The notes under the pieces: generated by a model
Databases searched by the model: none
What the model saw: the letters and a program-made list of their open reading frames with translations, nothing else
Told to the model about the DNA's origin: nothing
From: Mucilaginibacter rivuli
GTDB taxonomy: Bacteria; Bacteroidota; Bacteroidia; Sphingobacteriales; Sphingobacteriaceae
Direction of reading: 5' to 3'
DNA length: 64,000 nucleotides
NCBI RefSeq assembly: GCF_019391655.1
Contig: NZ_JAHXPQ010000004.1
Coordinates: 1 to 64,000 of the forward strand
Position numbers and translations under genes: made by a program
In this document: positions 1 through 6,036 of the stretch, piece after piece
Position numbering within the stretch: position 1 is the stretch's first letter
How the letters are laid out: every line of letters begins with the position of its first letter

Positions 1-336
1 CGAAGCGTGGCAATCACTGAGACAGGCGGCAAAGCGACATGGGTAACCAACGCGGGTCATGCCGTCCCGACTTAAGTTGAGATCGGCACCCCATCAGAAG
101 GATAACCAGGCGACAGGTAAACCCAACGACAGCACCAATGAAGTAATGAACCAACAAGAAATTGCCGTTTTCATAATACAACACCCATATTTTATAGAAA
201 ATCTTGGGTATTCTTGGGTGTTTTTAAAGAGAAATTGGGTGCGCTATTGCCATTTTGATAATTCCACACCCATAAGCCGCCGACCGGCGACATGGGTATT
301 TATGGGTATAATTAAAAAACAAAACTTGGTCCATCA
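1..336. other. Left-edge stretch without a recognised gene
   Basis: No convincing gene is seen. One frame is open from base 1 to a TAA at 73-75 and could be the last 24 codons of a gene entering from the left, but too little is present to judge. Several short ACCCAT and TGGGT words recur between 180 and 310, giving weak inverted and direct repeats. A reading frame at 59-442 runs through the inverted repeat that follows and has no recognisable protein character. Confidence 0.3.
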
Positions 337-434
337 TGTCATTTCGAACGACTGTAAGGAGGAGAAAACTTCTCAAAGCGAGTGCCTACGGCCGGTCAGG
401 TTGAAGAAGTTTTCTCCCTCTGGTCGAAATGACA
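337..434. repeat. Long interspersed inverted repeat (REP/MITE-like)
   Basis: An outer perfect 11-bp arm (337-347 with 424-434, TGTCATTTCGA) and an inner perfect 13-bp arm (361-373 with 405-417, GGAGAAAACTTCT) form one imperfect hairpin of about 98 bp. It contains no gene. The form is that of a dispersed palindromic element of Bacteroidota genomes; that it is repeated elsewhere is inferred, since only one copy lies in this window. Confidence 0.6.
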
Positions 435-574
435 GGGGGTAAAGGTGGATATATTTTAAAATGCTTCTACTCCCCAAAACGCTCTCGCAGCTTTCGATAC
501 AATATCGTGAAAATTGGGGGGAAATGGAAGCCCTCGGCAGATAATTATAAAATTATACATAATATTACATACAG

Positions 575-1330
575 ATGGAAACGCCTAAACTCAATGACTT
601 TTTATTACTACTGGAGGTGTTTCATTTGGGTCTAAGCAAAGGTATCATACAAAAAGATGAGGTGATACAATGGGCCGACGATATCATAACAAACACCGAT
701 GAACCTGATTACCTTTTTATTGAAATATCGTTAGGTAACAATGCGAATCACCTTATCGAGATAATCAACGAATATGTTACCCCATCAAACGATCCTATTT
801 GCTATAGGGTGCTTTTGGCTCTTATATATCACCGATACCCTATCTTCAATTTTGAAGAAGCAGAAAAAGTAGCTACTACCGTCGGCAATTTATCATCATG
901 GAATACACTAACCTCGTTTGAAAATAATACGATCTACGTTTTTGAGGATTATGTGATGTATTATTTACCTAATGAAAACCAACTTCAGGAAGAGCTGATA
1001 AATTTCCTGAGTCTCTATGAGGCATTTACCCTCGAAAATCATGAACAATGGGCCGACATCAACCTACAGGTGCTGGAACTATTAAAGGCAGAAGAAATAA
1101 AAGTCAACAGAGTTAACGAGTCGAATAGAAAAAAATGGACAAGAAAAGCAAGGAAGGAAAACCTAAAACAATTTGCAATCAAATTGACGGTTTTTTTAAT
1201 CGTTGGCCTTTTTGTAATCGTTCTTGTATTCAAAGATGGCGGTAATGGTAACTTCCCGACTTATTATTTTTTGTTGATATATTTTATAGCAAGGATGGGT
1301 TACAGTTGGTGGCGCCGGAAAGCAGAATAA
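575..1330 (+). CDS. Hypothetical membrane-anchored protein
   Basis: A 251-residue protein that I do not recognise. Residues 1-185 are soluble, rich in Leu, Glu and Asn and probably helical. They are followed by a basic stretch (around 183-195, many Lys and Arg) and two hydrophobic segments (about 197-217 and 225-242), so the N-terminal domain is probably cytoplasmic and anchored at the C-terminus. The ATG at 575 is used because it begins the hydrophilic domain directly and no upstream start is better placed. It precedes a DUF2971-family gene by 132 bp in the same direction. The pair could be accessory or defence-related, but nothing in this sequence shows its function. Confidence 0.65.
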   Translation: METPKLNDFLLLLEVFHLGLSKGIIQKDEVIQWADDIITNTDEPDYLFIEISLGNNANHLIEIINEYVTPSNDPICYRVLLALIYHRYPIFNFEEAEKVATTVGNLSSWNTLTSFENNTIYVFEDYVMYYLPNENQLQEELINFLSLYEAFTLENHEQWADINLQVLELLKAEEIKVNRVNESNRKKWTRKARKENLKQFAIKLTVFLIVGLFVIVLVFKDGGNGNFPTYYFLLIYFIARMGYSWWRRKAE

Positions 1331-1354
1331 AACATTGAAGCACACGCGGCACGT

Positions 1355-1441
1355 ATGAGCAAGCGAAGAGACAGAAAATTGAATTTTACAATTAAAGACC
1401 TAGATGATACAGCTAAGATAGAACAAATCAAAGTCAAATGA
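1355..1441 (+). CDS. Very small ORF, 28 codons, doubtful
   Basis: Begins MSKRRDRKLN and ends at a TGA 21 bases before the next gene. It is highly charged and lies in the same direction as its neighbours. It may be a real micro-protein, the residue of a decayed gene, or chance. No family likeness is seen. Confidence 0.15.
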   Translation: MSKRRDRKLNFTIKDLDDTAKIEQIKVK

Positions 1442-1462
1442 CATCAAACCAAAGCCTAACAC

Positions 1463-2905
1463 ATGAATGAAATTTACCGATTCCGACGGATTGAGAATCT
1501 GTTGGGGCAACACCAAGAATTAGTTAAACAAGAAATATATTTTGCGTCACCCGAACAATTAAATGACCCCATGGAAGGGTATCGTGATATTTTTTGGAAA
1601 GGTGATCAGATCGTTTGGGAAAACTTTTTGATTAACTATTTACGTTGTGTAAGTCATGTGTTCTTTTTGTACTTATTGTTGGGTGAATCAAAAAAGCTTA
1701 CAGTAGACGATTTACCTCTTCATCCGTATGGTTATGGAAACGAAACGCCCCAAAGTTTGAGTCTTTTTGAAAAAATCAAAGTAGTTTTTTTCAAAAATAA
1801 ATTTATTAAGACATTACCTGACGCTCTTACAGGACGCACATCTCCAATTCGAAGGCGTGAGCTTCTTCCTTATCTTTCCTTTGTTCAACACTACGCTATA
1901 AATGCAGTTTCTGACCAGTATTTTCAAGCGGGCCTTAGTACAACACGTTTGTTTTATCATGATTTACCGGAAATGGATAAATATCTTTCAAAGAGCCATT
2001 TATTGGCTAAGTTGACTAATCGACTTGAAAAAAAGCTTGTTGGTGTTACTAATTCTGCCGATATTATTTTCTCAATGGCTGACCAAGTTCGCAAACAACA
2101 TTCGCTTGCGGTGAAGTATAATGACACAACCTCAGAGCACCTGAACTCTAACGCATATTTTTTGACTGTTGAGCTGCCCGATAGCTTTTTGGATAAGCTC
2201 GAAAAGATAATGTTCTCTGATTGGTATTCGGCGTCTTTTCTCGGAAATTGTACTAACTCAGCAATTTGGGGACACTATGCTGATAATCATCGTGGGGTTT
2301 GTTTGATATTTTCGCCTGATTATATTGAAGAACAAATGACACTAAACCTTACAAAATCTCACGGACATAATTATGATGAACCACTAAGTGGTTTACAACA
2401 GCATTATTTTCAAAAGATTGGCTATCATAATAAACACGTAGCGGTTGACTTTTTTAGATCACTAGGTAAAGCGCCTTTGTATACACTAAATCATCTTTGG
2501 TATAAAAATAGTTTAGGTAAGACAAGCGTTTGCGCCACCGATGTTAACACCGATAAATGGCGTGAAGAATATTGGGCAACTGCGAAAAAGGCATATTCTG
2601 TCAAGCTTGAAGAATGGGCTTATGAGGAAGAGTATCGCTTGGTTCTGAATGATATTCTTTACGAATACAACGATCCTGTAAAGCGAAAATTGACATACGA
2701 CTTTCAACAATTAAAAGGCGTTATTTTTGGAATGAAAACACCAGTCGCAGATAAACAACAAATAATCAAAATCATCCGTGAGAAATGCAAAGCTCAGAAG
2801 CGAGAGCAATTTGAGTTTTACGAAGCCTATTATAATCAATCAACTGGAAAAATAGATAAATTTAAGTTAAATATGTTCGATAAAATTCCGACTAAATCAT
2901 TTTAA
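1463..2905 (+). CDS. DUF2971 family protein
   Basis: A 480-residue soluble protein. The N-terminus (YRFRRIENLL, then a segment ending LNDPMEGY at about residues 26-40) and the central SAIWGHYADNHRGVCLIF stretch (about 268-286) are the hallmarks of DUF2971 proteins, whose molecular activity is not established. The C-terminal EEWAYEEEYRLVLN (about 386-399) also fits the family. It is longer than many members owing to a helical insert at about 60-230. The base composition is visibly more AT-rich than the housekeeping genes further right, which suggests acquisition by transfer. DUF2971 genes are frequent in accessory and defence regions, but a defence role here is inference from context only. Confidence 0.8.
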   Translation: MNEIYRFRRIENLLGQHQELVKQEIYFASPEQLNDPMEGYRDIFWKGDQIVWENFLINYLRCVSHVFFLYLLLGESKKLTVDDLPLHPYGYGNETPQSLSLFEKIKVVFFKNKFIKTLPDALTGRTSPIRRRELLPYLSFVQHYAINAVSDQYFQAGLSTTRLFYHDLPEMDKYLSKSHLLAKLTNRLEKKLVGVTNSADIIFSMADQVRKQHSLAVKYNDTTSEHLNSNAYFLTVELPDSFLDKLEKIMFSDWYSASFLGNCTNSAIWGHYADNHRGVCLIFSPDYIEEQMTLNLTKSHGHNYDEPLSGLQQHYFQKIGYHNKHVAVDFFRSLGKAPLYTLNHLWYKNSLGKTSVCATDVNTDKWREEYWATAKKAYSVKLEEWAYEEEYRLVLNDILYEYNDPVKRKLTYDFQQLKGVIFGMKTPVADKQQIIKIIREKCKAQKREQFEFYEAYYNQSTGKIDKFKLNMFDKIPTKSF

Positions 2906-2923
2906 GGTTATTTTTTTCCTGCT

Positions 2924-2976
2924 CCCGCAAGCGTCCTCGCTTGTGGGATACTTGATATATCACCACAAGCAGGACA
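2924..2976. repeat. Nested hairpin after the DUF2971 gene
   Basis: CCCGCAAGCG (2924-2933) pairs with CGCTTGTGGG (2938-2947) around a TCCT loop: ten pairs including one G-T. Outside it, CCTGCT (2918-2923) can pair with AGCAGG (2968-2973). There is no T-run after the inner stem, so it is more likely a dispersed palindrome than a simple terminator. Confidence 0.45.
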
Positions 2977-2998
2977 GTAGTAAAAATTCAAATATTAT

Positions 2999-3238
2999 CT
3001 AAACATTTAATACTTCGGCCGAGACAAAAGTAGTAATTTTGACTACTCCATTTTTCTCATAGCAGAAGCATTTCTTTTCCCGGTCATACCATGTTTTGTA
3101 GCCATGTCGTTCCTGGCAATCTTCACAACAACAATCGTCTTGCGGTACTACACAATGGCAGCTGATCAATGTTTTACCATTCTTGTTGTAAACTCATACT
3201 CTTTTAGGTTCCCAATTTTCAAATTTGTTAGTTTCCAT
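2999..3238 (-). pseudogene. Small Cys-rich protein gene with an in-frame TGA
   Basis: Reading from the ATG at 3238, the frame encodes METNKFENWEPKRV, then TGA (3196-3194), then continues open for 64 codons to TAG at 2999. The downstream part carries eight cysteines in CHC, CCCEDC and CFC patterns separated by charged residues, typical of a small metal-binding or disulfide-rich protein. Sense before and after the TGA is coherent (KRV, stop, VYNKNGK), so a single TGG-to-TGA change of a Trp codon is the simplest reading. Alternatives are readthrough or a downstream TTG start at codon 24. It lies divergently upstream of the Ro60 gene, downstream of the structured element at 3336-3466. Confidence 0.45.
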
Positions 3239-3335
3239 ATTCTTAATTTTTTTAAGATGGTAACTTACAAATTGCTGGTTAACAGGTATAACTATGCAAA
3301 TTTTTAAAGTAAACGAAAACTTTGGGGTAAATGAT

Positions 3336-3466
3336 GGGGCTCGAACCCCGGTGTGCGGAAGAAGGGACTCGGCACTAAAGAGGGTTGTACCCAGCGCCGG
3401 AGTCGAACCGTTACATATGTACTCAGGGCGGGAATCGAACTTGTCCTTCTTTAGGTGCAATTCCGC
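3336..3466 (-). ncRNA. Structured T-loop-rich element upstream of rsr (candidate ncRNA or leader)
   Basis: On the minus strand three T-loop consensus words occur (TTCGATT, TTCGACT, TTCGAGC, near 3437, 3404 and 3343). Two of these lie inside a long stem. The outer arm is GCGGAA/TTCCGC (3461-3466 with 3355-3360). The inner arm pairs 3445-3458 with 3372-3383: twelve pairs with two single-base bulges, one a C between GCAC and TAAAGA. T-stems are weak (three pairs at best), so these are not functional tRNAs. T-loop orientation favours minus-strand transcription. The element could be the leader of the Cys-rich gene, a divergent Y-like RNA, or tRNA debris. Confidence 0.4.
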
Positions 3467-3541
3467 TTACTAAACGGTTATTTTTCAGGAAATCCATGTA
3501 AAAATAAAAAATATCTTAAACTTTTTTTAAATATTACCCAC

Positions 3542-3562
3542 CTGCGCAAATACACTGCGCAG
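3542..3562 (+). promoter_or_regulatory. Hairpin in the rsr leader
   Basis: CTGCGC (3542-3547) and GCGCAG (3557-3562) form a perfect 6-bp stem around a 9-base loop, 45 bases before the rsr start. It may act in the mRNA leader or as a protein site; which is unknown. Confidence 0.35.
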
Positions 3563-3595
3563 TACCTCCCAATCTTTGTATCAACAAAACAAAAA

Positions 3596-3601
3596 AGGAG
3601 G
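3596..3601 (+). promoter_or_regulatory. Full Shine-Dalgarno for rsr
   Basis: AGGAGG six bases before the ATG at 3608 is a full anti-16S match. Bacteroidota genes rarely use such sites, so this is unusual here, and it fixes the rsr start at 3608 instead of the upstream in-frame ATG at 3455, which would read through the tRNA-like element. Confidence 0.75.
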
Positions 3602-3607
3602 TTCACA

Positions 3608-5197
3608 ATGAAATTCAACCTGTTAAGCAAATTAAAAAACCAGACAACTAACCACGAGGGTGCAAAGACCTTTGTGTTATCGCCCGAGATGGAGCTGTAC
3701 ACCGCGGTGGTTACCTGGAGCTTAAACGATTCCTTTTACGAGAAGAACGAGGTGTGTTTGGCACGTCTGCAGGTATTAATTGCAGCCTGTAACCCTGCGT
3801 TTGTGGGCAAGCTGGCGGTGTATGTGCGCACCAAAATGTATATGCGTTCGGTACCGCTGGTGCTGGTAACCGAATTGGCTAAGCTGCACTCGGGCGACGA
3901 TCTGGTCGCCCGGGTAACCGAAGGCGTGGTTAACCGTGCCGACGAGATCACCGAGCTGCTGGCCTGCTACGAAATGCTCAACCAGCGTACCGGCACCAAA
4001 AAGCTGAACCGCTTAAGCAAGCAATTGCAAAAAGGTTTGCAGGCTGCGTTCAACCGTTTCGACGAGTACCAGTTTGCCAAGTACAACCACGATACCGCCA
4101 TCAAACTGCGCGACGCGTTGTTCCTGGTGCACCCACGTGCTAAAGACGATGCACAGCAGGCCCTGTTCAACAAAATAGTGGCCGGTACCCTGCAAACCCC
4201 TTACACCTGGGAAACTGAACTATCTGCCCTAGGCCAGGCCGGTTTCGACAGCGAGGAAGCAAAAGCCGCGGCCTTTAAAGCCAAATGGGAAGAACTGGTA
4301 GACAGCGGCAAGCTGGGCTATATGGCCCTGCTGCGTAACCTGCGTAACATACAGGAGGCGGGCGTAAGCTACACCCACTTCCAAAAAGTATGCGCCCGTT
4401 TAGCCGATGCCGATGAAGTGGCAAAGGCAAAGCAGTTCCCGTTCCGTTACCTGGCCGCCTACCGCGAGCTGATCGCTGAGCCATCGGTAAAAACATCCGC
4501 CATAAGCGTGTACAAACAAGTGAGCGCGTTGTTTAAAGGCCAAAACAAAGGCTACACCGGCGAACTGTTGGACGCTTTGGAAAAAGCCGTACAGGCCGCT
4601 GCCGCCAACATCAAAGGTTTCGGTTACGAAACCCGCGTGTTACTGGCTTGCGACGTATCGGGCTCGATGCAGACACCGGTATCGGCCAAAAGCAAAATAC
4701 TGCTGTACGACGTGGGCCTGATGCTGGCCATGCTGCTGCAAAGCCGCTGCAAGAACGTTGAGGTAGGTATGTTTGGTGATACCTGGAAAACCATAGCGGT
4801 GCCACGCGCCAACATACTTGGCAACGTGCAGGAGTTCTACCGCCGCGAGGGCGAAGTAGGCTACAGCACCAACGGCCACCTGGTGATACAGGATATACTA
4901 TCCCGTAAGGTGATCATGGATAAAGTATTCCTCTTCACCGATTGCCAGTTGTGGAACAGCGCTGCCGATGGCTCGAAACTGCATATCCAGTACTACTGGG
5001 AGCGTTACAAGCGCCAGGTTGCCCCACAGGCCAAACTCTATTTGTTTGACTTGAAGGGTTACGGCCAGTCGCCACTCACACTGTTGCAAAACGATGTGTA
5101 CCTGGTAGCCGGCTGGAGCGATAAAGTTTTCGACGTATTAGCCGCGTTGGAAGCCGGAGGCTCGGCACTGGATGCTATCAACCAGATAGAATTGTAA
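3608..5197 (+). CDS. rsr: Ro60/TROVE domain protein (Rsr)
   Basis: A 529-residue orthologue of the Ro60 autoantigen. Residues about 15-340 form the TROVE helical-repeat ring, beginning with the AKTFVLSPEMELYTAVVTWS segment. Residues about 343-525 form a von Willebrand A domain with a complete MIDAS start, DVSGSM, at 349-354 (DxSxS metal ligands) and a FTDCQLWN strand near 445. In other bacteria Rsr binds Y RNAs and misfolded RNA; in Deinococcus a Y RNA tethers it to PNPase for structured-RNA decay. That partnership is known from other species and only inferred here. The gene is GC-richer than the DUF2971 gene to its left. It is followed directly by seven tandem Y-like RNAs on the same strand, starting 52 bases after the stop, which strongly supports a Ro-RNA system. 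Confidence 0.93.
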   Translation: MKFNLLSKLKNQTTNHEGAKTFVLSPEMELYTAVVTWSLNDSFYEKNEVCLARLQVLIAACNPAFVGKLAVYVRTKMYMRSVPLVLVTELAKLHSGDDLVARVTEGVVNRADEITELLACYEMLNQRTGTKKLNRLSKQLQKGLQAAFNRFDEYQFAKYNHDTAIKLRDALFLVHPRAKDDAQQALFNKIVAGTLQTPYTWETELSALGQAGFDSEEAKAAAFKAKWEELVDSGKLGYMALLRNLRNIQEAGVSYTHFQKVCARLADADEVAKAKQFPFRYLAAYRELIAEPSVKTSAISVYKQVSALFKGQNKGYTGELLDALEKAVQAAAANIKGFGYETRVLLACDVSGSMQTPVSAKSKILLYDVGLMLAMLLQSRCKNVEVGMFGDTWKTIAVPRANILGNVQEFYRREGEVGYSTNGHLVIQDILSRKVIMDKVFLFTDCQLWNSAADGSKLHIQYYWERYKRQVAPQAKLYLFDLKGYGQSPLTLLQNDVYLVAGWSDKVFDVLAALEAGGSALDAINQIEL

Positions 5198-5248
5198 AAC
5201 CGGTATGGGGTGGCTAATGCCCCATACTTTTAAAAAGAAATTAAAACA

Positions 5249-5370
5249 TAAGGATGCCGTAGAAACGGGTTACTTCGCGCTCACAAGGGGAAGGGCAGTG
5301 TCGCAACAGTGATGCTGGTGGTTCGAGTCCGCATGCGTATCCCCGTCCCGCGTTCGCCTGTTGCTCCTTA
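5249..5370 (+). ncRNA. Y RNA candidate 1, T-arm type
   Basis: The ends pair perfectly as TAAGGA (5249-5254) with TCCTTA (5365-5370). TGCCGTA (5255-5261) faces CTGTTGC across an internal loop, and an upper helix pairs AACGGG with CCCGCGTT with one bulge. TACTTCG (5271-5277) follows. The tip closes with GGGGA/TCCCC (about 5287-5291 and 5340-5344), holds a small hairpin, and has a T-loop word TTCGAGT (about 5322-5328) in an irregular stem. The element order is that of a tRNA lacking an anticodon arm. The C that bulges next to CG opposite TTG fits the Ro-binding site of known Y RNAs; that match is made by eye. Confidence 0.7.
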
Positions 5371-5375
5371 TTTCA

Positions 5376-5401
5376 TACGCCTTAGCTTTAGCGACGGCGT
5401 A
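5376..5401. repeat. 26-bp hairpin repeat, copy 1
   Basis: TACGCC and GGCGTA close a hairpin whose loop reads TTAGCTTTAGCGAC. A copy with one base changed lies at 5694-5719. Both sit between an odd-numbered and an even-numbered Y unit, which suggests that a two-unit block was duplicated or that the hairpin is a dispersed repeat. Confidence 0.7.
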
Positions 5402-5408
5402 AAAACAT

Positions 5409-5554
5409 AAAAGAAGGTGTCGTAAATAAGTCTTACTTCGGTTGTTAACCCCCAGGTCGCCGGTTCGAGTCCGGCCATAGATTTAGATTAATGTAGCTCA
5501 GATGGATCAGAGCAGGGGAAGAAAGATTGGCTTATTGCTTTTTACCCTTCTTTT
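5409..5554 (+). ncRNA. Y RNA candidate 2 with a circularly permuted tRNA(Asn)-like tip
   Basis: Lower stem AAAAGAAGG/CCTTCTTTT (5409-5417 with 5546-5554) and upper stem AATAAGTC/GGCTTATT (5425-5432 with 5529-5536) enclose TGTCGTA. At the tip, tRNA parts occur in permuted order: Asn anticodon loop TTGTTAA (5442-5448), anticodon-stem 3' strand CCCCC (5449-5453), variable AGGTC (5454-5458), a perfect 5-bp T-arm with loop TTCGAGT (5459-5475), acceptor 3' strand CATAGAT (5476-5482), tetraloop TTAG, acceptor 5' strand ATTAATG (5487-5493, six of seven pairs), TA, a D-arm with perfect 4-bp stem and GG in its loop (5496-5513), then GGGG (5515-5518) pairing back to CCCC. The Y stem thus enters through the anticodon arm and the acceptor end is sealed. 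Canonical tRNA positions (T8, A14, G18G19, TTCGA) are kept. Confidence 0.75.
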
Positions 5555-5572
5555 AAAAATTATTAAAAATAT

Positions 5573-5687
5573 AAAGATGCCGTAAATGCGGGTTACTTCG
5601 CCCAAACTGAAATGCTGTGGTCAGTGCAGTGCAAACTGTATAAGGTTCAATTCCTTACAAAATTTCCCGCGTTGCCTGTTGCTCTCT
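5573..5687 (+). ncRNA. Y RNA candidate 3, T-arm type
   Basis: TGCCGTA (5578-5584) and the opposing CTGTTGC mark the conserved internal loop. The upper helix AATGCGGG/CCCGCGTT (5585-5592 with 5666-5673) has eight pairs; the lower stem is weak (AAAGA with TCTCT). TACTTCG follows the upper stem. The tip holds an acceptor-like AAAT/ATTT helix, a CTG/CAG hairpin where a D-arm would be, and a perfect 5-bp T-arm TAAGG-TTCAATT-CCTTA (5641-5657), in normal tRNA order without an anticodon arm. With unit 4 it repeats the layout of units 1 and 2, including the 26-bp spacer hairpin. Confidence 0.72.
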
Positions 5688-5693
5688 ACCTTG

Positions 5694-5719
5694 TACGCCT
5701 TAGCTTTAGCGACGGTGTA
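5694..5719. repeat. 26-bp hairpin repeat, copy 2
   Basis: Differs from the copy at 5376-5401 by one base (C to T in the right arm, which keeps pairing as G-T). It sits between units 3 and 4 just as copy 1 sits between units 1 and 2. Confidence 0.7.
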
Positions 5720-5726
5720 AAAAAAC

Positions 5727-5829
5727 AAAAAGAAGGTGCCGTAAATAAGCCTTACTTCTACCCGGTCCTGTTGGCGGGCATAGCTACGCGCAGGTAATGA
5801 ATGGCTTATTGATTTTAGCCCTTCTTTTT
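5727..5829 (+). ncRNA. Y RNA candidate 4, no tRNA-like tip
   Basis: A perfect 10-bp lower stem (AAAAAGAAGG 5727-5736 with 5820-5829) and a perfect 8-bp upper stem (AATAAGCC 5744-5751 with GGCTTATT 5803-5810) flank TGCCGTA. The 3' side of the internal loop reads GATTTTAGC instead of the GTTGC of the odd units, a trait nearly shared with unit 2. TACTTC follows. The tip (5757-5802) has CCTG/CAGG pairing but no T-loop, D-arm or anticodon-like word. It may be the stripped version of unit 2. Confidence 0.68.
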
Positions 5830-5843
5830 AACGAAATTGAAAA

Positions 5844-5942
5844 TATAAAGATGCCGTAAGTGTGTGATACTTCGCCCGGTGAAACCGCGAAAGCGGGCAG
5901 GTTCGAATCCTGACAGGCACACGCTGCTTGTTGCTCTTTATA
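5844..5942 (+). ncRNA. Y RNA candidate 5, T-arm plus GNRA hairpin
   Basis: Lower stem TATAAAGA/TCTTTATA (5844-5851 with 5935-5942) is perfect and the upper stem AGTGTGTG/CACACGCT has eight pairs. Between them TGCCGTA faces GCTTGTTGC, the clearest Ro-site candidate of the set. The tip carries TACTTCG, a CCGC-GAAA-GCGG hairpin (5885-5896) with a GNRA tetraloop, and a T-arm CAGG-TTCGAAT-CCTG (5898-5912). The GNRA hairpin stands where D and anticodon arms would be in a tRNA. Unit 7 has the same plan. Confidence 0.75.
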
Positions 5943-5947
5943 AACAT

Positions 5948-6025
5948 AAAAGAAGATGCCGTAAACCAGGCGTTACTTCGACTGTTAATCGCTAATCAAA
6001 CGCGGGTTAATGTTGCTCTTCTTTT
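5948..6025 (+). ncRNA. Y RNA candidate 6, mini Asn anticodon stem-loop
   Basis: The shortest unit. Lower stem AAAAGAAGA/TCTTCTTTT (5948-5956 with 6017-6025) is perfect. TGCCGTA and the opposing TGTTGC are kept. The upper stem is AACC/GGTT continued by GCGTT/AACGC. The tip is a 3-bp stem CGA/TCG around a seven-base loop CTGTTAA (5982-5988), exactly the form of a tRNA(Asn) GUU anticodon loop. No T-arm is present. Confidence 0.68.
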
Positions 6026-6036
6026 TAATGGTATTG

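Noticed and set aside
59..442. 127-codon reading frame at the left edge
   Set aside because: It runs through the long inverted repeat, has no family likeness and an odd composition; treated as chance.
3194..3607. Reading frames crossing the T-loop element and an upstream rsr start at 3455
   Set aside because: They translate structured RNA sequence; the strong Shine-Dalgarno before 3608 and the family N-terminus fix the true start.
5612..5797. 61-codon reading frame inside the Y array
   Set aside because: It spans parts of two RNA units and the spacer hairpin; no protein character.
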